DNA from: Symbiodinium natans
Taxonomy: Eukaryota; Sar; Dinophyceae; Suessiales; Symbiodiniaceae
Direction of reading: 5' to 3'
Assembly: GCA_905221605.1 (NCBI GenBank)
Contig: CAJNDS010002076.1
Coordinates: forward strand, 1 to 20,000
DNA length: 20,000 bases
Shown: positions 7,884 to 18,182 of the stretch, piece after piece
Layout of the letters: the number at the start of each line of letters is the position of its first letter
Numbering within the stretch: the first letter of the stretch is position 1
Position numbers and translations under genes: made by a program
Notes under the pieces: generated by a model
What the model saw: only the letters and a program-made list of their open reading frames with translations
Databases searched by the model: none
What the model was told of the DNA's origin: nothing

Positions 7884-9346
7884 GGTCGAGGTGCACGCTT
7901 GCTGACGCCTCTGGCTTTGATAAAGGCCTTGAAGCTCTAAACCTCGCACGCCAAAGACTTCTTAAACAGCTGAATTCGGAGGGGGGTGAGGTGTAAGCCT
8001 GCGCAACGATCCGGTGCCTGACGTAGGCGCTGTTCCGCGCATACCGCGCCGTCTCACTGGGGCTCCTTGCACGGCAAGGATCGAGGGTTCAGGGTGTGAG
8101 CTACCGAAACCGAGCATCCCTCAGACCTTAAAGCCTCCTCCCCATAGGAAGGAGAGAAGTAAAGAAGGAGATCCGGCCCGAGCGGCATCACTTCCTCTCG
8201 ATCTTGAAGTGCCGAACGTGCGGCCTCGCTAAGGGAGCTTCAGGCCAGGGCTGAGAGGGCCTGATCGGGTTATTGGATCGATGGTGTAGGGGCTAAGCTG
8301 CAGAAAGCATTGTTACGGCCTCTTGTCGACCAAAAACGAGAAACAAACTCAACCCTAAAACAAACCTATTTGATGCGAAGAACCTTGTAGCTGGAGAACG
8401 CGGCACGACGTCTTCTACAGCTATGTTGATCCGATTTTCTGGGCGGGGTACTTTGGAAATTAGGCAGGTATGGCAGTCATTGGTTGCGGGGTGAGGGATC
8501 TTTGCTATCAGAGCTTGCGGACGCAAGAAGGTTGTCTGACTGCGGACGTCAAAGCCGAAGCCCGCAACCAACACAAGCCATTTGGGTGGGTTTAGGATTG
8601 CACCCTTGAGCCACCAACCCATGAGGCCCTGAAGCCCTGAATCATAAACCTCAATCCGAAAGCAATTAGAACCGTTCGAACCCTCAGAAACCTCTCGACT
8701 AAACTCCCTACAAAAAAAAACCCTTGAAACCTAAAACTCTGGCTGCTCAGCTCTCCGCCCAGCGCTCGCTCATCGTCAGGCTTCGAGGGGTCTGGGGAAG
8801 ACTGCATATTAGGGTTTCAGGGTTCTAGAGTTTTGGGATCCTTTCACGGGTTTCGGGCTTGAGCGGCTCGATTTTGAGTCTTTTGAGGAGTTTGGTTTTG
8901 GGATTCTTGGCAGACTACTTTCCCGAGCCGCGGTAGAGTCCAATAGAAGAAGTGGAAGAGGCATAAGAGTTTTTTCGAAGAAACCATGCGAGCTTAGATT
9001 ATATGGCATATTCCCAACTAGAGGCAACCATCCAAGCCCCACAAACCTCAGAACCCCGAGCATCCCACCATGCTCCAAGACCTCTCAAGCCTTAAGAATC
9101 CCAAGCCCCGTAACCTTACAGCTTCAGCCCGAATTCACCCGTGCCTTGGCTGCACAACCTTAAGCTCAAACCCGGCAAGCCCCTTGTAAACCCCTTGAAA
9201 ACTTAAGAAAGCGGGTAAAACGTACAAAGCCCAAAGCTCTTTTCAAGAGGACAGAGGCCTTCTCCGGGCCAGGCAGGAAAGGTGCGGCATGGCACAAGCA
9301 CCCCCGGTCGCGGATAATGTCGCTTCAGGGCTTGTTGAGGCAGGCT
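7884..9346. other. stretch without a recognised gene
   Basis: Decayed CCCTAAA words are at 8340-8365 and 8630-8740, with an A9 run near 8712. The G-rich orientation appears from 8811 (TTAGGGTTTCAGGGTTC) and the C-rich orientation returns around 9040-9200. The minus frame 8622-8293 (109 codons) is the longest open frame and carries no known motif. Confidence 0.5.
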
Positions 9347-9382
9347 CAGGGTTTAGGGTTTGTAGGGTTTAGGGTTTGGGGT
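9347..9382. repeat. interstitial telomere-like array, TTTAGGG orientation
   Basis: Four AGGGTTT-type units, with one spacer of two extra bases (TG) in the middle, ending in GGGTTTGGGG. Confidence 0.88.
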
Positions 9383-11450
9383 ATATGACAGGGTTCTTCT
9401 GGATTTTATAGGGGCTTGGGACCCCAGCTTTTGCCAGAGGCTTCGACACGGTTGCGCATGGTCCAAGCACAGTGGCCCAAAACCCCTGAATCCGAACACC
9501 CTCAACTGCCTATAATTACCCACTATGTAAGGAGTTCCAACGCGCGGAGTAACATAGTTTCATCGCAAATAGCATGCTGTTGTCCTCGTGGAGGGTACCA
9601 GATCGCGCTATCCCCAAGGCTCGCGCGTGCACGTTTCATACTGGATCTGTGTCGCTGGCAGGTGCGCGTTTTCCTGCGTTTTGGGATGCTGCATTCGATT
9701 GGTTCGCTTCGTGCGTCCAGTCGAAGGGAATTTTCAGCTCGAAATGGCGAGAGTCCTCGTGAATTGCAGAACTCTTTGTTGCGAGGCAAAGAATTGCCGT
9801 CGCTTTTGCGCCTCCTCTTCGCTCTGGAGCTGTCGCCGCCATTTACAGACATGCCTCGATTGCTCATTCGAGTCGAGGTCGGTCTCGGAGTGTATTCGAG
9901 TGCTCTCGGAGTGCTCTCGGAGTGCTCTCGGCTTCCTGCTCTTCGATTCTTGAAGAGCTCTTGGAGTAGTCTTTAAGAGCTGTTCTGTGGAATGGCCTTG
10001 GCCTGCTCTTAGGATGCGCTTGCTTCGCGCATCAGTCAATGTATTGAGGGACACTTCTCCGATCAACTTGGCGAAAACACATCTGAAGGAACCCGAACAT
10101 TTATTCTTTCAGCAAAATCCAGTCGTATCAGGGACAGTGTATCCTAACAATGAGCAGCCAGCCAGCGCTACAACCGCAGACGCCGACAAGCCAGCAAGGG
10201 CGGGCCGCCGCCGCCGCCATCGGGTGACAAACTGTTTGCCTCTTGCGACTCTTTCCTTGACTTTGTGTGTTTTTGTTTGTGCTCGGAGTCTAGAGGGACC
10301 CGACCCTTGGACCCTAAAACCTGGGTGGTCCAGGTTTGTGTTGAGGGCTGCTTTAAACAGCTTGAGCCTCGCTCAGAACGTCTGAAGAGCGTATCCAGAC
10401 GTTGACATCCAGAGCCTCTGTCAGATCTGTGGTGTGTGTGTGTGTGCATCCAGTCTGGTCTGCCCCAAGCAGTTCTTGCAGAGTGCGGATTCCGCGAGGG
10501 GATTCCTCTGCACGGCCTGAGGTCTGAAAGTTCAATCAGACAAAGATGGCTACTCTGTGGCATGGTACCCCTACAGGACCTGAATCCGCAGCTTCGTTCG
10601 GACAATGAAACACAAAGCGCCGAAGCCTTCAACCAAAGAACGCAGTGCAGCGGCTGCGCGTCTCGGCACCAAGCTCTTTTCTTTTTTTTCTTCTTCGGGT
10701 TTTCGGCTGAGCTTGGGAGTCTAGGCCACTGTCGCAATCACGCATCGGAACTGCACGGAACGACTTGGGTCGGGGTGGTCGGATAGTCGAGATGCCGTCC
10801 CGTTTAGCAGACGCTTCTGCGATCCGGCGCAGCGGAGGTCGAGGAGGTCGTTGCCTTGAAACGTGTCGCAGCGTTTAAGCTGGACTGTAAGGCCCATGCT
10901 TTGAGGACTAACTACGCACCTTGCAGCTGAAAAAGTTCATCGTGCCATGAGCGGGCCAGATGGCTTCTCAACTCGAGGCCTTGGCCGGGATTCATTGTAT
11001 GCCTTGTATGCTTGCTTCCTAAAGGGCGGCCCTCGTTTTCGAGAAGCCTGCGTCTTGAAAAAATGTGCCGCGCCTGTCACAGCCCTTGCGCTGCAAGGTA
11101 GGAATACGTAGCGACGTATGGAAGCAATGTCAACACATCTAATCTTACCCTTAAGCACATGCAAGCCGCTGCTAAAATGTGTGTGCGTCTCCTCGGCTAA
11201 GTGCATGCTTCATGCATTCGCAATCTTTATGCCTGACACGACCACGCGGATTAAGTAAGGCGCGTGGCACTCACGGTAAAGTCGTTTTGGGAAGGCTCAA
11301 TTAAGAAAAATTCTGTGGCGCCTGCAGCACGTACCTCATTCTTCCTACACCACCCACCCCCCCGCCCGCCTTCGCCGGGTAGAGACAACCCAAGCCCTGA
11401 AACTTCCCGATCAAACCTAAGCTTCTCTTCAAGCACTGGTTTGGGATTCA
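9383..11450. other. stretch without a recognised gene; 9520-10290 is free of telomere-like words
   Basis: The block 9520-10290 has a different texture, with mixed codon-like sequence. It carries 186- and 110-codon open frames on opposite strands over the same bases. I recognise no domain in either. After 10290 telomere-like words return (CCCTTGGACCCTAAAACC near 10301). A short (TG)8 lies at 10431-10446 and T-rich runs at 10677-10690. 10790-11250 holds only short open frames. Confidence 0.5.
9898..9930. repeat. 11-bp tandem repeat, three copies
   Basis: GAGTGCTCTCG three times with no mismatch, preceded by related GTCTCGGAGTGTATTC. Because 11 is not a multiple of three, copy-number change would shift any reading frame, which argues against a coding role. 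Confidence 0.92.
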
Positions 11451-11477
11451 CGGGTTTAGGGTTTAGGGTTTTTGGGT
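11451..11477. repeat. interstitial telomere-like array, TTTAGGG orientation
   Basis: GGGTTTAGGGTTTAGGG followed by TTTTTGGG: two perfect heptamers with decayed ends. Confidence 0.88.
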
Positions 11478-12486
11478 ACTGTCAACTAAGCAACAGCTTC
11501 CCTCAACGGGCCTCTCGAAGGGCACGATGGGGCAAGCCCCAACGTCGCATGGACTCCACGGGAGATTTTGTCCAGTCTTGGCACTTGTGCCTTCGCCGGC
11601 GTTGTCAACTAAATCTGCAGTGTTTCTGCTTGTAACTCTTGGGGGTACACTATGGCACTGCCGAATGACAAATCTTCCACACGGGAGTCATTCGAGCGTA
11701 ATCGGCAGCACAATTGGCCACACAGGCGACGATTGCTTGCGGCCGGCTGGCTTGAGTCCCAAAACACATCTAATGTCGTTTAGGGTCGGGGTTTGGGGTG
11801 TTACAAGGGCTCAACGTTCAGGGCTTAAAACTCGAAAACCATCCTGGCATTTCCTGCTAGACCAATATATGTTACTAAACCCACAAGCCTCTGTCGTGGC
11901 TTACACTCGTGTTGCAACTTTGCGCTTGAAAACGCGTAAGCTGTGCGTGTATGTTTGTCCGCGAAGCCGTTGACGTTGCCCGGAGATGCTGTCCTGATCG
12001 AACTTGCGCACACAGGTGTTGCAGGAACGATATGTGGGACGACTGCTCACTGAAAATCCGGCGCAGGTTCTGAGTGCTTTCCTGTCTGAGCCATGGCTCG
12101 AGAGCGGAGGAGTTCGTCAGGTGTGCCGGGCCCCACCAATGGAATCTCGCTCTGTTTTCTTCGGCATGTCCAGGCCTGTCGCATCACGCAAGGGGGCGCG
12201 CAGGGTCACGTTGTTTCCTTTATGCGTAGATGATTTGGTGGGTCGACTGCGGCGAAATGGCAGGAAGACCGCCATTCCTTGGCGCCCATGCGGAGTAGAC
12301 TTTCTTGGTCGGACAGCGTCCTGGGCAACTTTGCGATGAATGGACGGGCGTTGCTGTGAGCTGTGTCTCTCGGACGATGCATTCTTGCGATTCTGATTCA
12401 TGCCTCGCAGCATGCACACTACTCCAGTCCGGGCTGCATTGCATTTCTTGCTAATGCCCAGCTTCGAGCCCCTTTCTCGGAATTGC
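11478..12486. other. stretch without a recognised gene; 11950-12560 lacks telomere-like words
   Basis: GTTTAGGGTCGGGGTTTGG at 11778-11796 is another decayed copy. From 11950 the texture changes: open frames of 111 codons (+, 12004-12339) and 135 codons (minus, 12524-12117) overlap antisense. Neither shows a known motif, and I cannot say which strand, if either, is coding. Confidence 0.5.
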
Positions 12487-12524
12487 GTGCTCACATTGTG
12501 AGTGCTCACATTGTGAGTGCTCAC
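12487..12524. repeat. 15-bp tandem repeat with a near-palindromic core
   Basis: GTGCTCACATTGTGA twice exactly, then GTGCTCAC of a third copy. The core TCACATTGTGA is an inverted repeat of TCACA/TGTGA around one base. The minus frame reads the unit as NVSTH. Confidence 0.92.
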
Positions 12525-12591
12525 TTGTATTCACTGGTATACGCAGAACGTAGACGGTAGGTCGTGCTTAGGGTGTAGGCTTTTGCACTGA

Positions 12592-12604
12592 GGGGGGGGG
12601 GGGG
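12592..12604. repeat. G13 homopolymer
   Basis: Thirteen G residues followed by T5. Length is likely to vary between reads or alleles. Confidence 0.9.
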
Positions 12605-12715
12605 TTTTTCCGGGATTTGAAGCAACACCATCACTCCCAGAAGCCCGGTATGCGAGCCGGCCCGCAAGGATTCTCCAACGAGGTCCGAGCCACCTGAGGC
12701 CCGATCTCTCCACCA

Positions 12716-12862
12716 AGGGGTTTGGGTGCTTTAGGGGTTTTTAGGGTTTTTCGGTTCTTTCTTTTTTATGGGGGTGGGGGGGGGGGGTTTAAGGTCTTTA
12801 GGTTGTTAGACTGTTTGGGGTTTTGGAGCTGTTTAGGGTTTGGGGTTTGGAGCTCCAAACTT
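12716..12862. repeat. decayed telomere-like block with a G12 run, TTTAGGG orientation
   Basis: Words such as GGGGTTTTTAGGGTTTTTC, a G12 run at 12776-12787, and GTTTAGGGTTTGGGGTTTGG at 12831-12850. The + open frame over it (12722-12973) is Gly/Phe/Leu rich as a direct result of the repeat and is not called as a gene. Confidence 0.8.
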
Positions 12863-14376
12863 ACTCAAGCAAGAGTCTTCAAAACATATTCGGGGGCCAG
12901 CGGAAGTCTCTTGGTTGGGGCTGGTAAGCAGGGTTGGGTCCTAAGATTCGGAGCTTGGGGCTGGAAGGGTTAGGGTCCAGCACTTGGGAGTGTAGAGGGG
13001 CCTAGTTTTGGGCTCCTCCCTGCTAAGCAATGAACTACTGCAGATGCTGCGGCGGACTGAGTTGCAATCGGCTGCTCAACCACAATCCCCCTAAAAGCCA
13101 TGAAGTCCCCCAACTTCACAAGCTGAAATAAGCCCGAAGCCCTGAACACTTCAACCACGCGAAGCTTCCTCGCCGTGACGGCCCTACGAGTCGCAGGGCT
13201 CGGGACTTGTGGCAACTTGGGTCAGGTTCTTGTCTCGTTGCTATTGGCATTTCAGCCGCTGTGTCTCAACTGCAGCCGACTGTCCTCAGTCGAGAAACGC
13301 CTCGCTGACGGAGTGTCGCGGTAGGAGTCCCAATGTGCGGATTCAAATGTCGGCAAGCGTCCTAAAGGGCTTGGAGCCAGGGATCTCTACCCCCTCAGCC
13401 CGAGGGCCAAAACTACGTCACCCGCGTGCCCCCACATTAAGAAAGTGTTCGGCTCCTTTGTTGGAAACATAGATGGGCTATGCGACTGAGGAATCGAGGG
13501 CTCTGGAAGCTAAGGCGTTCCTGAAGTGTGCAGTGATGAGGTCCTCACGTGAGTGCAGGGTGTCAGGGCCTGGAGCGCTGGCGGGATTCGGGATCCTACG
13601 TCGGATTCTATGGTATCCTAGAAAGAGTAGGTTGGAGGGAGCCTATACCCTGTAGATAGCTCTTCGCCCTTGGTGACTTCACCATGATCGCACATGCGCT
13701 ACCGCGTGGGACCGCGGCGAAGCTTCGCAGCACACATGCAAGGTCTTCCCTTGCTGGACACCTCTTGCAATGGGTAACCCAGAGGCCTGCATAGCTTGGG
13801 GCTGCTCTGAATTATGGGCCTTGTTTGGGAGTCTACCCACCATTGTAGATCTACCCCTAGATGGGCGCTTGGGTCTGGGATTGGAGACAACGGAGACAAT
13901 GCTCTTTCCAGACTGTGGGACGAGGGACTTGCTTGGGGCTTTGCTCTCCGGCGTCTAAGTAGTTCTTTGATGACTCGAGATTTTGCCGCTTTGGCCTCGA
14001 ATGCAAGTGGTGACCCTACATTCCGAGATGGGATGCCAAGAAGCTCAGCACAGCAATCCAGCGAGCGTCGCACTCGCATAAGTTCTTGAGGACCCCCAAA
14101 TTCGCATGTTCTCAGCCCACGCCCTGAGCCCCAGGAGATTGCCTGCCCCGAGTCATCCCAAAAATTCCTGGATTCCGCAAAGCCTGTAATCCCTCCCCAC
14201 CCTGAGCTTCTCTCCCCCAAAACACCCGAAACCCCCGAAAAATCGCAATTCACCGAACTCCAAAGATCCCCCCTATGCCCTGTGCTGAACTTGGCCCTGC
14301 TTGGGCTCCTGGAGCGCTCTTCAAATGGCTCCGTGAAAGCGACGAGACGGCTACAGCAGTGTAGCTACAGGCATCG
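12863..14376. other. stretch without a recognised gene
   Basis: Scattered decayed telomere-like words (AAGGGTTAGGGTCC at 12965, ACACCCGAAACCCCCGAAAA at 14222). The minus frame 14253-13699 (184 codons) is open but Arg/Ser/Gly rich, with no recognisable motif. Confidence 0.5.
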
Positions 14377-14398
14377 AAGGGTTTAGGGTTTAGGGCTT
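14377..14398. repeat. interstitial telomere-like array, TTTAGGG orientation
   Basis: AGGGTTTAGGGTTTAGGGC, then decaying as TTAAGGTTCAGGTTTCAGGG to about 14417. Confidence 0.88.
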
Positions 14399-16045
14399 AA
14401 GGTTCAGGTTTCAGGGTGTTTCTGGTTGAAAACCAGGATTTCTACCCTCATCCGACGTCTGGGAGAGGGGTACGGCCAGCCAAAGCCGAAAGCACACGGA
14501 TGAGGAGGTGAAAGATCCCACGCGTCAGGGAATTCGCTTCCAGAAACAAGTGGTCTCGGCCCTTGGCTAGAAGGGGCCCCCAATCAGAGCCCAGGGCCTG
14601 GGGTGATCCCCGGATTCGCTCCCAGAAGAGCACGTTGTAATTCGGATAAGGCTGAAGTCTTAAAGAACATTCCCCGAACCCTGCCAGCCCTGACAGCCCT
14701 AAGCCCGACATGGAAGCCTCAGTCATCTACCTAAGAAGCCCTGCATGGGGATACTGTTTGGCTTCGGGAGCCATAAGCCCTTTGGGGCCCCTTGCTACAG
14801 GGCATTTCCATTTCATTCATCTGCTATGGTGGTGAGCGAAGCTATGAGAACGAAGAGGATCACCCGCAGCCAAACTACGCGAAAAACAGATCGGCTTCTG
14901 TCGGCTTCTTGGGTCGCATCCTAAGTGCCCATGGGATAGACATCCGGCTTCGGGCTGCTGGGTCTTTGAACCTAGAACTGGTTCTCAATCAAATTGCAAG
15001 CTGACGGCATTCTTGCTCCTATAGGGTTCCAGATGACGCAAGTGAGGAAGGCATGACAGCAGTGAGGGCAGGGCGACGCTTGCAATTGCGAAGAACGTGG
15101 ATCTCTTCCGACTGAGATCGTGCCGTCAACGCTGAACCATCAAGCAGGACAAGAATAGGTCTGCAGGGTTTCGGGGAAGTTCAGTTGGACCCAAGTCTCG
15201 CCGTTGGATCTGCTTCAAGCAGAAAACCTCGCACCGGCAACTCGCGAAACAGGCTGGCCGGGAGGAAAGTTCAGTCTACAGGAACGAGCGCAAGGGCTTC
15301 AGATACCCAAAAATCACAGAAAGCCCTGAACCCTTAGGGGGGTCGGTTTTGGGAGTTCTTCTCTTGACAGAGGGCTTGTACCCCTCACTCCACCAGTTGA
15401 GATCAAGGCACTTCCTTCACACGCTATAGATTCGAATGTTACGGGTTTAAGAACGAAGGTTCATCGAATCAGGATGTGCGGTTATGTGCGGTTCAAGGTC
15501 AACCGCAGCACTTGCTTAGAAGGGCAACGGCCGCAGAGTACCAAGTTTGGAGAGTTGACTTCAAAGCTCTTGGAGTGTCAAGGGTGACCACGTCGAGCCA
15601 AAGTTCTGTCGAGGGCTTGGGATGGTTCAGGGCTGGGGGCTGAAAAAACTACTGAACCCGAAAATCGAAGCCCCAAAGAGGGGTAGTTTTTCTTAACTTC
15701 CGATCCAGCTTCAGCCCGAACCTGATCAAGGAGACAACGCGAGTGCGGCGCGAGCTGAAACCTTTCATCCTTCGCAGAGCCCGTGACAGACACTCGGAAG
15801 CCCCAACACCCATCCTTCTATCACATCCGAACCCTCCGAAATGCCTATGTCCATAGCTCCATAACGAATCATGTGCAAAGCCCCCTGTGACCCTGCCAAC
15901 AGGCTCCGATTTGGTGAACGCACCCCCGCCGGCATCCCAAAGAAGAACCTTGACCCAACAACACATTCTGGGCTTCAAGATCCTCGTTACCTCTTTCGGG
16001 CACGACTACTACAAATGACACATTTCTGGTATTGCCTCCTTGACC
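14399..16045. other. stretch without a recognised gene
   Basis: Decayed CCCTGACAGCCCTAAGCCC words are at 14686-14704 and 15320-15340. The + frame 14792-15004 (70 codons) and two overlapping frames without ATG at about 15110-15430 are open, but I recognise nothing in them. Confidence 0.5.
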
Positions 16046-16108
16046 TTACTAGTCTTACTCTTCTTGCTACCCTTGCTATTCTTGCTACCATTGCTACTCT
16101 TACTACTC
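16046..16108. repeat. 9-bp minisatellite, seven diverged copies
   Basis: Units TTACTAGTC, TTACTCTTC, TTGCTACCC, TTGCTATTC, TTGCTACCA, TTGCTACTC, TTACTACTC. In the + frame they read as Leu-Ala-Thr/Ile-type triplets and in the minus frame as Val-Ala-Arg-type triplets. Both frames are open (15871-16131 and 16418-15987), which follows from the unit and does not show coding. Confidence 0.88.
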
Positions 16109-16364
16109 TATTCCGAACATTTCGACTATGACAACTAGGACGAGTATCACTATCAATACATCGGACAAGAAAGGCGTTGAGGAGATTCCTTAGCATCTCC
16201 AAGCCCCAAAGCCCAACAGCGACACCGACGGGAGGCACCAGACGCTGCCGGTCGAACACTGAACCGCAGAAGACAGCGTCCCAAGCAGAGGGCATTCGGC
16301 TGCGCAGAGCTCCACAGGGTTCGGGCTTAGCGCTTCTTCTGTGGCAACGAAAAGAATAGCAGTC

Positions 16365-16600
16365 CTCGTGCAATTCTAACAACCACAGTAAGCAGAGACA
16401 AAAAAAAACAGTAGCCAAAAATCAAGGGTCATTATAATAGTAACAGTAATTTAATAGTAAGCAATAAAGTAACCGAAACCTCTAATGTGTTTATTCCACT
16501 TTCTCTCTATATATGTATATATATGTATGTACATATGTATTGAATTTGTAGGAAATATTTTAATTAGAGAACATCCATTTAGTTTCTCTCATGCCTGACA
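16365..16600. other. AT-rich island
   Basis: Clearly richer in A and T than its GC-rich surroundings. It holds TAATAGTAACAGTAATTTAA at about 16435-16454, an (AT/GT)-rich TATATATGTATATATATGTA at 16508-16527, and AATAAAG on the + strand near 16464. I find no gene, inverted terminal repeat or target duplication. It could be a 3' region or a mobile-element remnant. Confidence 0.65.
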
Positions 16601-16921
16601 AATACCCCCAAAAGACTTCTGTTCTTGTATTGTCACCGGCCAGCGGCCCCAGCCCCCTCCCGCCCCCCTGCCTCCCCCCCTACCCCGCCGCCCATCGGCA
16701 AACACAATGCTTGCATGGCTGATGATGGCGTGTTCCCCACAAAGCAAGCCCGCATCGCAGACCCCAAATAGATTAAAGGTTGACATGAAGGATTATGAGT
16801 GCCGGGGTCGTTCTAAGGTCCTTTCGTGGCCCTCCACTGGGTCAGGCCCACGGTGGACAGCCCTGAGCATCGCATTGGCGACCGCAGCACCCAGCTCCCC
16901 AGCTTGCTTCGAGTCTGACTA

Positions 16922-17194
16922 CTACTGGAGGGTCTTGGGCACTAGCTTCTGGGAGATTCTGGCAAGTAGCACTAGCAGCAGAAATAACACAAATAATCCC
17001 ATGACAGTAGCTATTTCGGATGTCGGGTCAAAATATTCCCGACAACCCCCAACTCTGGCATTCAAGTAGCTCAACTGCTTCTGGAACCCTTCAAAATCAT
17101 GGTCCATAGAAATGGCAAGCAGGAAAGCTGCAGTGCCGGCTTTGCCATGGCCACGACACAGTCTTGAAGTGACCCCGGCAGAAGCGTTGGGTGT
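16922..17194 (-). CDS. possible exon with a transmembrane helix (unrecognised)
   Basis: The frame is open from 17194 to the TAG at 16924-16922 (90 codons), with an ATG at 17107. Counting from that ATG, residues 1-11 (MDHDFEGFQKQ) are hydrophilic. A Cys-containing loop (residues 12-31) follows, then one strong hydrophobic helix at 32-51 (ATVMGLFVLFLLLVLLA), then a basic tail KLVPKTLQ. Upstream of the ATG the frame continues as GKAGTAAFLLAIS, so the ATG need not be the start. A second TAG follows directly, after which the same frame is open again for 41 codons (16918-16793, KQAGELGAAVANAMLRAV). The composition is less Arg/Ser/Pro rich than typical chance frames here. It could be the end of a tail-anchored or small membrane protein, but I know no family match. 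Confidence 0.3.
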   Translation of the reverse strand, partial: TPNASAGVTSRLCRGHGKAGTAAFLLAISMDHDFEGFQKQLSYLNARVGGCREYFDPTSEIATVMGLFVLFLLLVLLARISQKLVPKTLQ

Positions 17195-17209
17195 CTAGAG
17201 GTGACGGTA

Positions 17210-17290
17210 CCTACACCCCAAACCCTACAAGTCCACCAAAACCCCCTAGCTTTAAACTCCTAAACCCACAGGCATAGCCCTAGACCCTGA
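17210..17290. repeat. decayed telomere-like block, CCCTAAA orientation
   Basis: CACCCCAAACCCTACAAG, CCAAAACCCCCTAGC and CTCCTAAACCCACAGG in succession. Confidence 0.7.
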
Positions 17291-17474
17291 GGGCACTGCC
17301 TTCAGGCTTGGGGATATGCTCTGCACGCCAGCCTTAGGGCCTTAGGCAGGGGATGGGCCTAGCAGGACACAGAGCGTAGGGCTTTCGGGGTGCCTCCTAC
17401 AAACCCCGTTAAACACCCCTGAAGCTCAAAGTTTGTGGGCCTTGACCCCTCCAATTTCGGTTGTTTTGGGCTCC

Positions 17475-17624
17475 CTACAAGTCGGGGCCCAATTTGATAC
17501 ACTCTAAATGGCTCAGGAAGCGCGCGACGAATTCCTGTGGCCCTCGAAGCTCCACGGCGTAAGGGCTCTTAAGTCTTCTCAGAGAGGGCTTTTGGGACCC
17601 TGTGGGTGTTGTGGATGCTTCGGG
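17475..17624 (-). CDS. possible internal or terminal exon (unrecognised)
   Basis: Open from after the TGA at 17627-17625 to the TAG at 17477-17475, 49 codons without ATG. The stretch KSPYAVELRGPQEFVARFLS followed by HLECIKLGPDL looks like folded-protein sequence, and CACAG at about 17600 could be an acceptor. It lies on the same strand as, and between, the other candidate exons. There is no family match, and the other two minus frames are also partly open, so chance is not excluded. Confidence 0.2.
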   Translation of the reverse strand, partial: PEASTTPTGSQKPSLRRLKSPYAVELRGPQEFVARFLSHLECIKLGPDL

Positions 17625-17850
17625 TCAAGTAGCTTAGTAGGTTTGAGGGTTCGCTCCCCAAACCCTGACACCGCTTAGGGCTGTCGGATGCGCTCTAAGG
17701 GTTTGCACTTGGAATCTGCTTGTAGCAGACTGGAAACCTTCTCCTGGTGTTAGGGTCTCCGCAAACCCGAAGGCTACAGAAGTCGAAGCCCCATATCTTC
17801 CTCACAGTAGGTTCAGCAATAACAGGTTCAGGGAGCTTCTGAGCTCAATT

Positions 17851-18182
17851 CTAAGGCAGTCTAGTTTTTTGTTTATCAAAACGGGCGTCCAAACCAATTT
17901 GCTCTGGAAGGGCCACAGAAAGGCATGCTGCAAGCTCCTCGGCAATGCACTCACTCATGGCCCATGCCCAGCCAGTCCTTTGCTTCGAATGGTGTTTCAG
18001 AGTGCTTCGAGGCGTTGGGCGAGGCGGAGCAATAGTTTTCATGGCCGGAGTCTGGGAAAGGCCCCAGCTCCTCTGCAGAATACCCCCCCGTGATTCTCTG
18101 AATTGACAAAAAATGGCTGTACAAGGTGGGCTAACTTTCTCACAGCTAGACTTTCGGACGCGCTCAGCTCGGCATGAAACAT
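17851..18182 (-). CDS. possible 5' exon(s) of a second minus-strand gene, with a G7 frame break (unrecognised)
   Basis: From the ATG at 18182-18180 the frame reads MFHAELSASESLAVRKLAHL and on to about residue 33. There it meets a run of seven G on the minus strand (18089-18083). Past the run, the adjacent frame continues with SAEELGPFPDSGHENYCSAS and stays open to a TGA at 17953-17951. With six G the two would be a single 76-residue frame. A third frame is open over the same region (18042-17851, MSECIAEELAACLSVAL). Composition favours coding, but which frame is real cannot be settled here. Confidence 0.25.

Noticed and set aside
10168-10737. 189-codon minus open frame
   Set aside because: It is rich in Ser, Arg, Pro and Lys runs derived from low-complexity sequence (TG and T runs), with antisense frames open over the same bases and no recognisable domain.
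15110-15430. Two overlapping + frames without ATG (72 and 98 codons) in a telomere-poor stretch
   Set aside because: Both are open over the same bases, neither shows a motif, and one runs on into decayed telomere-like sequence, so chance is the simpler reading.
15987-16418. 143-codon minus frame with hydrophobic start and Val-Ala-Arg repeats
   Set aside because: Its C-terminal half is the 9-bp minisatellite and the + strand is also open there; there is no domain or conserved wording.
17509-17679. + strand ATG with MAQEARDEFLWPSKLHG followed by a GTAAGG donor-like site
   Set aside because: Only 56 codons, no downstream partner exon found on the + strand, and the antisense frame over the same bases looks more protein-like.
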